Counted from the first letter of the stretch, positions 1 through 11,060 are shown. The stretch: DNA of 64,000 nt from DASYFG01 sp036498565 (GCA_036498565.1 DASYFG010000002.1:228967-292966); one strand, 5' to 3'. Numbers and translations: made by a program. The notes: generated by a model not told the origin, from the sequence alone.

Positions 1-1
1 A

Positions 2-3000
2 CCAGTACTTGATGGGTATAAGTTGCATAGTTATACCTTAGACGCTGACGAATTAGTTGATCCAGACAATGGCACTAAGATTGTGTATGTTTACTACATT
101 GATGAGACACTTGTTACTAAAGCACAGACAGCTTTGGCAAGTACCGGGGATGTAGCGGGAGATGCCGATGTAGTAGCAGCAAAAGATGCGTTACAAGCGT
201 TATTTGATAACGCTGGAAAACTAGATGAAAACGGCAAGCCAATCAGCGTCACTCCTGACCAATTGAAACAAGCAACGCAAGCTTTGTTAGATGCGATTCA
301 TGCTGCAACTAAAGATGCCGCTGACAAGGCTTTAGCAACAACTAAGCCAGTGACACAAGAGAGCAGTGTTAAAGCAGCTATCAATAAATTAAATGATGCC
401 TTGAATAACTATGATGGCACAACAGTCACGGACGCTGACATTCAAGCAGCAACCAAAGTATTGAACGATGCGGTGACATCTGAAAAAGCTATTCGTGACA
501 CGACTAAAAATGATGCTGCCCATGCGGAAGACGTGGTGAAAAACACGGTCTTTACGTTCACTAATGGAACAATTATTATTAGCAGTCCGTTGACGGATGA
601 TGAACGAATTCAAGCTGCATTGAAGGTATTGGATGATGCGATTGCAGCAGCTGATGCAGATGAAGGTACGACACAAGCGATTAAGGATGCCATGGATGCG
701 TTGGCAGCCACGCGTCTAGAAGTATTGAAAGACTATGCTAACGAGATCATCAATCAAGTAACTGGACCAGATGCAGCTTGGCCGATTGATAACGAACAGG
801 CTGTGAAGGACGCCGTAGCAAACCTCCAACAAGCTTTGGCAAGTAATGATGCAGATGTTTTGACACAGGCGGTCTCTGATGGATTTGTTGATGTCGTAGG
901 AACAGTCTTTGATCGAAGTAATGCTCTTACCGCAGCGCAAACACAGGTAGATGCTACCAGTGCCACAGCAGTAAGTAATGAGCCTGCTGTTCAAGACGCG
1001 ATTAATGCCTTGATTGAAGCTGCGCAAACAGCTAATTCAAATAGTGATGATGGCAATACGCAAGCAATTAAGGATGCCACAGCCGCTTTGGCAGCAGCTA
1101 CGCAACAAGCGTTAGAAGCACGTAACAACGCACGTACAGCAGCCGATGAAGCGATTGCAAACATTCCACCTGTTGGTAGTGAACCAGAAGTACAAGCAGC
1201 TGTTGATGCTTTGAACAAAGCTTTGAACGACCCAGCTGCAACAACAGCTGATATTCAAGCCGCAACAGAAGCATTGAATGAAATTGTCGCAACTGAAAAG
1301 ACTGAACGTCAAACAGCAGTAGATGCAGCAAACCAAGCCATCGCTGATGCAAATTCAGCAACAACCACCGACGGTTCAACAATCACGCAAGAACCAACGG
1401 TTCAAGATGCTTTGAATAACTTACAAAGCGCTTTGAACAATCCTGGTACAACAACAACCGAGATTGAGCACTACACAGATTTGTTGAATCAAGCTGTTGA
1501 TAACGCGGTGGCTGCACAAGAAGCAGCACGTGATGCTGCTAATGAACTTTTGAACAGTTTGCCACCAGTTGCTAATGAAGCGGCAGTTGCACAATGCGCA
1601 ACAGAATTGCAAGAACTATTGGATGCGACAAATCCTGATAGTACGGCTGATGCAATTAACAATGCAATCTCAAAGTTGCAAGAAGCTTACAATGAAGCTT
1701 TGGCCAACCGTGATATGGCTGATAACTCTGCGCAACAAACAATTGCTGATGCACAAGCTGCTGATAATGCAAATGACCCAGCCGTGCAAGATGCTATTCA
1801 ACATTTGAAGGATGTGCAAACTGCAGCAGTAGACGGCACAGCTTTGACTGAAGACATTTTGCAAGCGATTGCTGCTTTGAACACGGCGGTAACAAACGCA
1901 ACGGTTGCTGCGGCTAAGGATGCCTTAAGCCGTACAGCACCTGTATCAAACGAAAGCGCAACACAGGCAGCACGAGAAGCGCTTGAAGCGGTATTGGCCG
2001 ATTCAGCTTCAAGTATTGATGATATTGAAGCCGCGACAACTGCTTTGAACGACGCAATGGCAACTGACAAAGCAGATCGTCAAAATGCCATTGATGCCGC
2101 CGATTCAGCTATTGCGAATGCACAAACAGGCAACACATCACAAAACCCAGCCGTACAAGACGCTATTCAAGCGTTACGTGATGTAATGGCGACGGCGGCT
2201 GGCGATGATGCTAATGCCTTGACGCAAGACATCTTAGATGCGATTACGCATTTGAATGAAGTCATTGCAGCTGCACAAAATACACGCAATGATGCGCAAG
2301 CAGCTTTGGATGCAACGGCGCCAGTTTCTAATGAAGCCGCTGTTAAATCAGCAGCAACTGCTTTGCAAAACATCTTGGATGACCCAACCAGCACGAATCA
2401 AGCCATTCAAGATGCTACAGCGGCTTTGCTTGAGGCAACGCAAACAGCTAAAACAGCTCGTAATGCAGCTGATAATGATGCAGATGACGCCAAAAGTGCG
2501 GTTGTGAATACGACAAATCCAGCCGTGCAAAAAGCCATTGATGCATTGACTGTCTTGCAAGAAAAAGCTGCGCAAGATAATGAATCAGCTTTGACGGCTG
2601 ATATTGAAGCGGCGATTGCGAATTTGCAAGCACTTGATCAAGCAGTAACCGATGCACGAACGGAATTAGACGATGCTCAGCAATCTGGTGTGTCAAACGA
2701 ACCTAGTGTTTTGGCTGCAGAACAAAAGTTACAAGATTTGTTAAACGATGCAAATGCAACTGAACAACAAATCATTGATGCAACAAATGAATTGAAACAA
2801 GCCGTTGCTGATGCACAAGCAGATCGTCAAGCTGCCCAAAACGCAGCTCAAGACGCTTTGGCTGACGTTAACAGTAGTGATGTATTGAATGAAACGGATG
2901 TACTCGATGCGCGCGATGCTTTGCAAGCAGTGCTAGATGACCCAGCATCAACTACCCAAGATATTGCAGATGCCACCAAGGCTTTGAACGACACCTTGAC

Positions 3001-6000
3001 TGCTGCGCAAACGGCACGTCAAGATGCGCTTGACAAGGCACAAAGTGCTGACGACGCTGCAAATAACAGTGCTGTATCAAATGAATCAACGGTGCAAAAA
3101 GCACAAAATGATTTGGCAGCAGTTGTGAATAACCCAGCGTCAACTACTCAAGAGATTGTAGATGCAACGAATGCCTTGAATCAAGCGGTAGCTGATGAAC
3201 AAGCTGCTCGTGATGCAACCACACAAGCCGCCCAAGATGCGGTAACAGATGCAAAGAACAGTTCAACAGTGGACGAACCGGCTGTTGCTGATGCTTTGAC
3301 TAAGTTACAGGATGCTTTGAAAGATCCTGCAACGACAACAGAAGAATTACAACGTTTGACGGATGCTTTGAATGCGGCTGTCAATAATGCAACACAAGCG
3401 CAAACACAAGCACGCACGGACGCCCAAAAGGCTTTGGACAGTACAAAACCTGTGAGTGGTGAAAGCGCAGTAAAGACAGCCGCGCAAAACTTAACAGACG
3501 TCCTTGCAGATCCAAATGTAACAGCAGCGGATATTCAAGCGGCAACAACAGCGTTAACAACTGCAACTAATACTGCCAAAGCGGCGCGCGATGCAGCTAA
3601 TGATGCAGCTGCTAGTGCGATTACGCGTGCCAATGCTTCTGATAACGCGAATGACCAAGCAGTTCAAGATGCAATCACGGCTTTGCAAAATGCGCAAGCA
3701 GCAGCGGCCAACGAGACTGATGGTAAGTTAACGCAAGACATTTTGGACGCGATTAAAGCTTTGAACGAAGCAGTTTCTGGCGCAGCTGTAGCAGCTGCTG
3801 AAGACGCATTAGCCCAAACGGCGCCTGTTTCTAATGAAACAGCTACTAAAACGGCTAGTGATGCACTAAAAGAATTATTGAACAATCCTGATGCAACGGA
3901 TGATCAAATTGAAGCTGCCACACAAGATTTGTTGACAGCGACACAACAAGATAAAGCAGCACGTGATGCAGCGGATGCCAAAGCAACGTCAGCAATCGCT
4001 GATGCTCAAAGTGGTACAAATGCGCAAAATCCAGCAGTTCAAGCTGCGATTAAGCATTTGCAAGACGTGATGGCTGCTGCATCTCAAGATGATGCAAATG
4101 CTTTGACGGCGGATATCTTGGCTGCAATTGATGCCTTGAATGCAGCGATTGTCGATGCACAAGCACAACGTGACGCCGCAGATGATGCACTTAAAGCTGA
4201 AAATACGCAACCAGTTTCAAACGAGACGACTGTTGCTGAAGCAATCAAACATTTGCAAGATGTATTAGCAGATGCTACAAGTAGCAATGAAACGATTCAA
4301 GCAGCGATTGATGAGCTAACAACAGCAGCTTCAGAAGCCAAGACAGCGCGTGATGCGGCAAATGCTGCAGCTGATGAAGCTAAAGCGGCTCAATCAGGTA
4401 CAACTAATCCAGCAATTCAAAAAGCGATTGATGACTTAACAGCTTTGCAAAAGCAAGCTGAACAAGACAATGCGAACGCTTTGACGGCTGATATTCAACA
4501 AGCAACGCAAGCCTTGTTGGATTTGGCAGACGCGGTTGATGATGCAACTAAGGCATTGACGGATGCACAAAATTCAGCGGTTGCAAATGAACCAACTGTG
4601 GTAACAGCGCGTCAAAACTTGCAAGACATTTTGGCAGATGAAAATGCAACGCCAGCACAAATTGAAGCTGCAACGCAAGCCTTGCAACAAGCTGTAGCTG
4701 ATGCACAAACAGCGCGTGATGCTGCTAAGCAAGCCGCTGATGAAGCTGATCAGGCCGCAACGGATAGTGAAGTTGCAAATGAACCATCCGTCAAGGACGC
4801 GCAACAACATTTAGCTGATGTATTAGCTGACTCAACGGCAACTACGGTAGACATTCAAGCAGCTACTGATGCCTTGAATAAAGCAGTAGAGGATGCCAAA
4901 GCACAACGTGATGCTGCCCGGGATACGGCAAATGATGCGGATACTGTGGCAACAAACAGTGACGTTGCGAATGAAGCCGATGTGCGTGACGCTCAAGAGC
5001 ATTTGACAGATGTGGTCAATGATCCGTCGTCAACGACTGATGATATTAAAAAAGCAACTGACGCCTTGAACGAAGCTATTTCACAAGCACAAACGCAACG
5101 TGATGCTGCCCAGGATGCCGCACAAGAAGCAAACAAGAGCGCTACAGACAGCTCAGTGGCAAATGAACCAACTGTGACAGATGCACAGAAACATTTGACG
5201 GAAGTGTTGAATGATCCAGCGTCAACAACAGATGATATTCAACAGGCAACGGATGCATTGAATAGTGCAGTAGCTGATGCACAAGCGGCACGTGATCAAG
5301 CTGTGTCTGACGCAGCAAAGGCAATTAATGATGCCAACAACAATTCATCAACGAATGAAACGGCAGTTGATAATGCAAAGAACGCTTTGGAATCTGTTTT
5401 GGTTAATCCAAATGCGACGACGCAAGACATTCAAAAAGCAACGGATGCCTTGAACGACGCGATTGCTGATGCGCAAAACGCACAACACGTAGCGCGTGAT
5501 AATGCACAAGCTTTGCTAGACAGCTTGAAGCCAGTAAGTGGTGAAAGTGCTACTAAGGCGGCTCAAGCCGCACTGACAGCTTTGTTAGCAAATGACAAAG
5601 CTACTGCGGATGAAATTCAACAAGCAACGTCTGATTTGCAAACAGCTTACAATGCGGACAAAGCGGCACGTGATGCGGCAAATAAGGCTGCAGATGATGC
5701 GATTGCGCGTGCGCAAGCAAGTGATGAGGCAACGGATGCAACGGTTCAAGCGGCCATTAAGCATTTGCAAGCAGTACAATCACAAGCTGCAAATGAAACT
5801 GATGAGCAATTGACGCAAGACATTCTTGATGCGATTAAGGCTTTGAATGAAGCAGTTTCTGGCGCAATCGTGGCAGCGGCACAAGATGCTTTGGCCCAAA
5901 CAACGCCAGTATCTAATGAAGCTAAAACAGCAGCTGCAGCGCAAAAGTTACAGGACTTGCTAGCGAGTGGTAATGCTAGTGATGATGCACTTGAAGCTGC

Positions 6001-7858
6001 GACAGAAGCATTACAAGCAGCAGTTGCCGCTGATAAAGCAGATCGTCAAGCCGCTGAAAAGCAAGCTAACGACGCTATCACAGCAGCACAAGCTGACAAA
6101 AACCCTGCGGTACAAGCAGCAATCAAGCATCTGCAAGCCGTTATGGCGGCAGCTGCGAGTGATGATGCGAATAATTTGACAGCAGATATCTTAGCAGCAA
6201 TTGAGGCATTGACCCAGGCGCAAGATGAAGCCCAAGATGTTCGCGATGCTGCTAACGATGCGCTACAAGCTGAAAATACCAAGCCTGTTTCTAACGAACA
6301 AGGTGTTAAAGATGCGAAGGCAGCTTTGGAAGAAATCTTGAATACATCAACAAGTAACAATGATGATATTCAAAAAGCCATTGCTGATTTGCAACAAGCT
6401 GTCAAAGATGCGCAAGATGCACGCGATGCAGCCAATGATAATGCTGACGCTGCACAAAGTGCTTTGAAAAACAACACTAACAAAGTTGTTCAACAAGCGT
6501 TGGCGGATTTGGAAAACTTGCAAAAGCTGGCAGCTGAAGATAATCAAGCGACTTTGACAAAAGACATTGAAGCAGCCATTGATGCTTTGAATGATTTGGT
6601 TAAGGCGGTAGATGAGGCTGACCAAGCATTAGCTGATTCACAAAAGGCACCTGTATCAAACGAACCAACAGTTCAAGACGCACAAAAGCATTTGGAAGAT
6701 GTGCTAAATAATCCAGCATCAACCACTGAGGATATCCAAAAAGCGACAGATGCCTTGAAGGAGGCAGTTGAAGACGCACAAGCGGCACGTGATGCGGCCA
6801 CAAATGACGCACAGACTGCCGATCAAGCAGCTACAGACAGTAAAGTTCATAACGAAACAGCTGTTAAAGACGCGCAACAAGCTTTGGAAGATGTCTTGAA
6901 CAATCCAAATGCGACAACTGAAGACATTCAAAAAGCAACGGATGCCGTAAACGACGCTGTTAAACAAGCAGAGGAAGCTAAGGCTGAACATGATGATGCG
7001 GTAACTAAGGCTGATCAAACATTGCAAAATACGAAGCCTGTTTCAAAAGAAACAGAGGTAGCAGACGCCGTCAAGAAGTTGACAGATTTGTTAAGTGATA
7101 CCAAGAGCTCAACTGCTGACATTCAAGCTGCCACACAAGCTTTGGCAGAGGCTGTCGAAGCTGCTAAACAAGCACGTGATGCGATGCTTGATCAAGCAAA
7201 TAGTTTGATTGAACAAGCGCAATCAGGCTCAGCTAAGGATGATCAAGCAGTCAAAGATGCGCTAGCCGCGTTGCAAGATGTGCTAGCTAAAGCAGCAAAT
7301 GATGAGGCGACGACGGCGGATATTCAAAAAGCACTTGACGCTTTGCAAGTGGCGCTTGATAATCACGTAGATCCAACAGATCCAACAGATCCAACAGATC
7401 CAACAGATCCAACAGATCCAACAGATCCAACAGATCCAACAGATCCAACAGATCCAACAGATCCAACAGATCCAACAGATCCAACAGATCCAACAGATCC
7501 AACGGATCCAACAAATAATGCCGTACCAAGCCCACAACCAGTTGTGGTACAATTAACGCAACCTACTGCGTTGGGAAGCGTTTCATCGACTGATTCTGAT
7601 GAAGTAGTCACAACACCAAGGGCAAGTGCACGATTTACTGTACCAACAATCACTCAAAAGCATACAGTGGATGCTGCAACGCAAAACCCAACCAAGTATG
7701 CGCAAACGTTGCCAGAAAGTGGTAGTGACGAAACGCAAGATTGGCGGGCAAATTTGGCAAATGCGTTGTTAGACATCACATTTGTTACAGCATCATACTT
7801 CTTGTTCTTGGCGGCAAAGCGTCGTCGCAAGCAAGACCAGGATAACGTAGAAAACTAG
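2..7858 (+). CDS. Giant cell-wall-anchored repetitive adhesin (5' end outside window)
   Basis: The frame is open from base 2, so the gene is cut by the window edge; the TTG at 23 is not a convincing start. The first residues resemble the end of a MucBP-like domain. Then come roughly thirty Ala- and Asp-rich helical repeats of about 65-90 residues with recurring PVSNE, DIQAATDAL and ARDAA-like motifs, resembling FIVAR/three-helix repeats of Gram-positive adhesins. A run of 16 Asp-Pro-Thr units (7370-7513) forms a wall-spanning stalk. The C terminus has a sortase-type signal LPESG (7709-7723), a hydrophobic segment and an RRRK-rich tail. Known for the family: covalent attachment to peptidoglycan and a role in adhesion or aggregation; the ligand cannot be read. 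About 2,618 residues are visible. Only one Cys was noticed, in the repeat near 1593. Confidence 0.9.
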   Translation, partial: PVLDGYKLHSYTLDADELVDPDNGTKIVYVYYIDETLVTKAQTALASTGDVAGDADVVAAKDALQALFDNAGKLDENGKPISVTPDQLKQATQALLDAIHAATKDAADKALATTKPVTQESSVKAAINKLNDALNNYDGTTVTDADIQAATKVLNDAVTSEKAIRDTTKNDAAHAEDVVKNTVFTFTNGTIIISSPLTDDERIQAALKVLDDAIAAADADEGTTQAIKDAMDALAATRLEVLKDYANEIINQVTGPDAAWPIDNEQAVKDAVANLQQALASNDADVLTQAVSDGFVDVVGTVFDRSNALTAAQTQVDATSATAVSNEPAVQDAINALIEAAQTANSNSDDGNTQAIKDATAALAAATQQALEARNNARTAADEAIANIPPVGSEPEVQAAVDALNKALNDPAATTADIQAATEALNEIVATEKTERQTAVDAANQAIADANSATTTDGSTITQEPTVQDALNNLQSALNNPGTTTTEIEHYTDLLNQAVDNAVAAQEAARDAANELLNSLPPVANEAAVAQCATELQELLDATNPDSTADAINNAISKLQEAYNEALANRDMADNSAQQTIADAQAADNANDPAVQDAIQHLKDVQTAAVDGTALTEDILQAIAALNTAVTNATVAAAKDALSRTAPVSNESATQAAREALEAVLADSASSIDDIEAATTALNDAMATDKADRQNAIDAADSAIANAQTGNTSQNPAVQDAIQALRDVMATAAGDDANALTQDILDAITHLNEVIAAAQNTRNDAQAALDATAPVSNEAAVKSAATALQNILDDPTSTNQAIQDATAALLEATQTAKTARNAADNDADDAKSAVVNTTNPAVQKAIDALTVLQEKAAQDNESALTADIEAAIANLQALDQAVTDARTELDDAQQSGVSNEPSVLAAEQKLQDLLNDANATEQQIIDATNELKQAVADAQADRQAAQNAAQDALADVNSSDVLNETDVLDARDALQAVLDDPASTTQDIADATKALNDTLTAAQTARQDALDKAQSADDAANNSAVSNESTVQKAQNDLAAVVNNPASTTQEIVDATNALNQAVADEQAARDATTQAAQDAVTDAKNSSTVDEPAVADALTKLQDALKDPATTTEELQRLTDALNAAVNNATQAQTQARTDAQKALDSTKPVSGESAVKTAAQNLTDVLADPNVTAADIQAATTALTTATNTAKAARDAANDAAASAITRANASDNANDQAVQDAITALQNAQAAAANETDGKLTQDILDAIKALNEAVSGAAVAAAEDALAQTAPVSNETATKTASDALKELLNNPDATDDQIEAATQDLLTATQQDKAARDAADAKATSAIADAQSGTNAQNPAVQAAIKHLQDVMAAASQDDANALTADILAAIDALNAAIVDAQAQRDAADDALKAENTQPVSNETTVAEAIKHLQDVLADATSSNETIQAAIDELTTAASEAKTARDAANAAADEAKAAQSGTTNPAIQKAIDDLTALQKQAEQDNANALTADIQQATQALLDLADAVDDATKALTDAQNSAVANEPTVVTARQNLQDILADENATPAQIEAATQALQQAVADAQTARDAAKQAADEADQAATDSEVANEPSVKDAQQHLADVLADSTATTVDIQAATDALNKAVEDAKAQRDAARDTANDADTVATNSDVANEADVRDAQEHLTDVVNDPSSTTDDIKKATDALNEAISQAQTQRDAAQDAAQEANKSATDSSVANEPTVTDAQKHLTEVLNDPASTTDDIQQATDALNSAVADAQAARDQAVSDAAKAINDANNNSSTNETAVDNAKNALESVLVNPNATTQDIQKATDALNDAIADAQNAQHVARDNAQALLDSLKPVSGESATKAAQAALTALLANDKATADEIQQATSDLQTAYNADKAARDAANKAADDAIARAQASDEATDATVQAAIKHLQAVQSQAANETDEQLTQDILDAIKALNEAVSGAIVAAAQDALAQTTPVSNEAKTAAAAQKLQDLLASGNASDDALEAATEALQAAVAADKADRQAAEKQANDAITAAQADKNPAVQAAIKHLQAVMAAAASDDANNLTADILAAIEALTQAQDEAQDVRDAANDALQAENTKPVSNEQGVKDAKAALEEILNTSTSNNDDIQKAIADLQQAVKDAQDARDAANDNADAAQSALKNNTNKVVQQALADLENLQKLAAEDNQATLTKDIEAAIDALNDLVKAVDEADQALADSQKAPVSNEPTVQDAQKHLEDVLNNPASTTEDIQKATDALKEAVEDAQAARDAATNDAQTADQAATDSKVHNETAVKDAQQALEDVLNNPNATTEDIQKATDAVNDAVKQAEEAKAEHDDAVTKADQTLQNTKPVSKETEVADAVKKLTDLLSDTKSSTADIQAATQALAEAVEAAKQARDAMLDQANSLIEQAQSGSAKDDQAVKDALAALQDVLAKAANDEATTADIQKALDALQVALDNHVDPTDPTDPTDPTDPTDPTDPTDPTDPTDPTDPTDPTDPTDPTDPTDPTNNAVPSPQPVVVQLTQPTALGSVSSTDSDEVVTTPRASARFTVPTITQKHTVDAATQNPTKYAQTLPESGSDETQDWRANLANALLDITFVTASYFLFLAAKRRRKQDQDNVEN
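7370..7513 (+). repeat. 9-bp tandem repeat GATCCAACA x16
   Basis: Sixteen in-frame 9-bp units encode (Asp-Pro-Thr)16 just before the wall anchor of the adhesin. The units are identical except for one ACG near the end. Near-identity at the DNA level suggests recent expansion by slippage. Units are multiples of three, so length changes alter stalk length without breaking the frame. Confidence 0.97.
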
Positions 7859-7869
7859 GAGATTGACTA

Positions 7870-8859
7870 ATGGTACCACCACATGATACAGAAACAGCCG
7901 GTCAACGTTTAGGCTGGCAAGCAAAAAATAATGCAAGAGCCGTAATGGACTCCCTTGCTGACAACAAAGATTTAACGGATGTTGCATTTGATGAAAAACA
8001 AAAATTATCAGCAGCAGAAGGGACAACTTGCCAAGTTGTTAGTGAAGAAGATTTGCAATACTTTGCGAATGGTCTATTGCATGCAATTGATGATTTTGCG
8101 GCGTCTCATCGCGTTACTGGGTTAGTTGAATACCAAGATTTGCACGCCAAAATTGTGCAAGATATCTTGACGTTATCGCAAGAAAACATTCGTGAAATCA
8201 GCAATGAATTGAAGGAATTGCGAGCTTTGGTGAGTCGCTTAGTTGTGCAAGCCAATGAAAACGATGTGAATGCTTTGCGTGCTGTGGCGGCTGACCATTT
8301 GGCAGCGTTTGCACCGGCTGCAACTGATGACACTTTGGCTGATGTTTATGCAGATTTACAAAATGGTTATCTTTCGCAAACATTGTTGAATGCCGAACAA
8401 TGGCGTGAATTGATTCTAAACTTTACCAATGTTTTGCCAGAATTCCGCCGATTAACACGTATCTATTTGTTTGATATGATGGAAGGCATTGATAATTTGC
8501 GGGTGAAATATCATTTGGAAAACAATGCACAAATTAGTGAATTGATGCATGAAGCGAACATGTTGATTCATGTCGCGGCACGTCCGGTTGATTTCTTGGA
8601 TGTTCGTGACAAGTTCAATGAGGTAAATGTTTTGATTAGCCAAGCAATCGTGGCGGATGCGCCGATTGAGGACGCACGTCAATATGCGCTGGATATCTTG
8701 CGTGAAGTGGAGAATACGGTTGCCACGGGCGTGCAATTGGATGAGGAAAGTGTTGATTTATTTAACACTTGCGTGGCTGATTTTAAAGCTAATCCTGATG
8801 CCGATCGTGACACGGTCCGAAGCATTGTTGAACGTTTGAAGAAAGTCACGTTTGCTTAA
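7870..8859 (+). CDS. Unknown helical protein, co-transcribed with the adhesin
   Basis: The 329-residue protein starts 11 bases after the adhesin stop, behind AGGAG at 7857-7861, so the two probably share a transcript; a terminator follows at 8867. I recognise no family. No signal peptide or membrane segment is visible, so it is probably cytoplasmic. It looks almost wholly helical and acidic, with heptad-like stretches around residues 95-135 (for example NELKELRALVSRLV). It could be a helper of the surface protein, but that rests only on position. Confidence 0.75.
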   Translation: MVPPHDTETAGQRLGWQAKNNARAVMDSLADNKDLTDVAFDEKQKLSAAEGTTCQVVSEEDLQYFANGLLHAIDDFAASHRVTGLVEYQDLHAKIVQDILTLSQENIREISNELKELRALVSRLVVQANENDVNALRAVAADHLAAFAPAATDDTLADVYADLQNGYLSQTLLNAEQWRELILNFTNVLPEFRRLTRIYLFDMMEGIDNLRVKYHLENNAQISELMHEANMLIHVAARPVDFLDVRDKFNEVNVLISQAIVADAPIEDARQYALDILREVENTVATGVQLDEESVDLFNTCVADFKANPDADRDTVRSIVERLKKVTFA

Positions 8860-8866
8860 AACGTGC

Positions 8867-8896
8867 AAAAAGCGTACCTGTTTAGGTGCGCTTTTT
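8867..8896 (+). terminator. Rho-independent terminator
   Basis: Stem GCGTACCT / AGGTGCGC with a GTTT loop, A-run before and T-run after. It ends the adhesin transcript. Confidence 0.85.
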
Positions 8897-8912
8897 GTTA
8901 AAAGGAGAAGAA

Positions 8913-9203
8913 ATGATTCAAGCATTGATTAGTTTAATTTTATTGGTCGTAACTTTTGGCAATTATTATTGGTTGAGCGGCGGCAGTCCAGTTTGGGTAA
9001 ATATTGCGCTGCAAAGTGTGACTGTCGTGATCGCCATTGCGAATGTGCTTTCTTATCACGGACCCAAAACGACGTTCATTTATGATAATTGGGCGCGCGG
9101 TTGGAACTTACGGCGTGGTTTACAAATGATTGCGCTTTTGGGGAGCGGCGTTGTTTTAGTGGTGATGATTATGTTTGCACTGGGGAGAATTGCGGCATTA
9201 TAG
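8913..9203 (+). CDS. Small integral membrane protein, unknown
   Basis: 96 residues. The start at 8913 follows AAAGGAG (8901-8906); an upstream in-frame start at 8886 lies inside the preceding terminator and is rejected. Three hydrophobic segments are visible (about residues 1-18, 27-46 and 68-90), and Arg and Trp residues in the second loop (around WARGWNLRR) suggest that loop is cytosolic. No family recognised. It has its own terminator right after the stop. Confidence 0.7.
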   Translation: MIQALISLILLVVTFGNYYWLSGGSPVWVNIALQSVTVVIAIANVLSYHGPKTTFIYDNWARGWNLRRGLQMIALLGSGVVLVVMIMFALGRIAAL

Positions 9204-9208
9204 GACAC

Positions 9209-9234
9209 AAAAATCGTCTGCGGGCGATTTTTTG
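9209..9234 (+). terminator. Rho-independent terminator
   Basis: Stem AAAAATCG / CGATTTTT with an 8-base loop and T-run, directly after the small membrane protein. Confidence 0.8.
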
Positions 9235-9337
9235 TTTATGATTATCTTAAACTGATTAAGACTATTTCATAAAAAGGCGAGCGGCGCGGATAACGTGTAT
9301 ACTTATAGGAAAGTGTAAAAGGGTAAGTAGGGACAAA

Positions 9338-11056
9338 ATGGAATTCACAATTGTACTTAGTGTGCTCGCGGTTGTCGCGATCTTATATGTTATTATTTTT
9401 ATTTTGCAACGCATGACGGTCAAAAAAGTCAACGTTCTTTTGGAGCAAAAAGAGCAATTGGCGTCTTTGAAAGTACGTGATGAATTGATTGAAGGACGTA
9501 AGTTGTCTTTGACTGGTGAGTCATTGAAACAATATCAACGTTTGGAAAACGATTATAACGACGTGCAAAACACGAAATTTTTGAAAATTGATGAACAAGC
9601 CAACTTGGTGTTATTTGAAGCGCGTGGGATTAATTTTTGGAAGACACGTGGCGAATTAGAGCATCTGCAAGAAATGGTGGCCATGACCGAAGAAAACATT
9701 CGTGACGTGCGCACCGGTTTGTCTGATTTGAAAAAAATTGATGAAGAACGTCGCCAAGCGGTCAACGAGTTGAAAAAGCATTATGGCCAATTGCGCGAAA
9801 CTTTGCAAGAACGTGAAGCTGATTTTGGCACGGCGGCGCCGGGTTTGCACGGTTTTTTGGATCAATTGGAAGACGATTATGCTGAATTTACCAAATTCAC
9901 GTCTGAAGGCGACCACGCCAGCGCCAGCGATATTTATGAACAATTGGGCATGGAAACCACACAGTTGGAAGGCATGATGGAACAAGTGCCACCGTTGTTT
10001 GCTTATTTGAACCGCAAGTTCCCTGATCAACTGTTGGAATTGCAACAAGGACACGCCGCGTTGGTGGCGGAAGGTTTTGTTTTCCCACAAGAAAGTATTG
10101 CTGCCGAATTGCAAGCTATTGAAACGCATCGTCAACAAGTTTTGCATTTGCTAGGCGAATTGAAACTTAAAGAAGTCACCGAACAAAACGGCTACATCGA
10201 ACAACGCATCGACGCGCTGTACGACACGATGGAAACCGAAATTCAAGCCAGCACAGCCGTCGCCCAAAACAGTGCCGCGTTGGTCGATTTGAAAGAACGC
10301 GTCGTGAACCAAAACCAAGTTTTGGCGATCGAATTAGATCGTTTGCGACAAAGCTTTAAATTGTCCGGCAGCGAATTGGAAACACAACGGAATTTGTTGG
10401 AACAAATCAAGGATTTGGAAGAACAATTAGCGGACGAAGAAGCACTGGTCAAAGCCAAAGAAGCGCCGTTTAGCGTGATTGAAGCGCGTCAAGATAAGTT
10501 GTTGAGCTTGTTTGGCGCCGTGGAAAATGAACAACGTGAAATTTGGGACGCCGTTAGCAAATTAGAACCGGCTGAACGCGAAGCGCGTCAGCTCGGCGGT
10601 CAATTCAAAACACAATTGGATGACATTCGTCGTCACATGGAGCATTTGAATTTGCCGGGCTTGCCAGCTAGTTATCTCGAATATTATTTTGCCGTGCAAA
10701 ACGAAATCAGCCGTTTGGCGACGTCTTTGACAGCGGATCGTATTGACATGGACGAAGTTCAACGCGAACTGAACATCGTTTCAGCTGACATGGATACGTT
10801 AAAAGAACGCACGACCAGCACGGTGGACAGCGCACGTTTGACGGAACGGATGTTGCAATATGCCAACCGTTATCGCTCAACGGATGAACGTGTGGCGCAA
10901 GCCAGCGATCAAGCGCGTGGTTTGTACGAACGTGATTATAATTATGCCAAAGCTTTGGAGATTATCTCACCAGCTTTGGATGCGGTAGAACCTGGTGTGA
11001 GCGCGAAAATTGCCGACCAATACTATCGTCACAAGAGCAACAGCGCCGCTTATTAA
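9338..11056 (+). CDS. ezrA: Septation ring formation regulator EzrA
   Basis: 572 residues, the usual EzrA length. One N-terminal membrane segment (about residues 4-24) is followed by cytosolic coiled coil to the end. The N terminus, ending ILQRMTVKK, and the repeated Glu/Leu/Gln heptads are typical. Known role: EzrA contacts FtsZ and divisome proteins and tunes Z-ring assembly at mid-cell. A TATACT -10 box lies at 9298 and AGGGA precedes the ATG. A terminator at 11061 makes it monocistronic. Confidence 0.93.
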   Translation: MEFTIVLSVLAVVAILYVIIFILQRMTVKKVNVLLEQKEQLASLKVRDELIEGRKLSLTGESLKQYQRLENDYNDVQNTKFLKIDEQANLVLFEARGINFWKTRGELEHLQEMVAMTEENIRDVRTGLSDLKKIDEERRQAVNELKKHYGQLRETLQEREADFGTAAPGLHGFLDQLEDDYAEFTKFTSEGDHASASDIYEQLGMETTQLEGMMEQVPPLFAYLNRKFPDQLLELQQGHAALVAEGFVFPQESIAAELQAIETHRQQVLHLLGELKLKEVTEQNGYIEQRIDALYDTMETEIQASTAVAQNSAALVDLKERVVNQNQVLAIELDRLRQSFKLSGSELETQRNLLEQIKDLEEQLADEEALVKAKEAPFSVIEARQDKLLSLFGAVENEQREIWDAVSKLEPAEREARQLGGQFKTQLDDIRRHMEHLNLPGLPASYLEYYFAVQNEISRLATSLTADRIDMDEVQRELNIVSADMDTLKERTTSTVDSARLTERMLQYANRYRSTDERVAQASDQARGLYERDYNYAKALEIISPALDAVEPGVSAKIADQYYRHKSNSAAY

Positions 11057-11060
11057 GCGT

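Noticed and set aside
7283..7653. Minus-strand ORFs with Ile-Cys-Trp or Gly-Ser-Val repeats
   Set aside because: They are antisense readings of the 9-bp repeat inside the adhesin gene.
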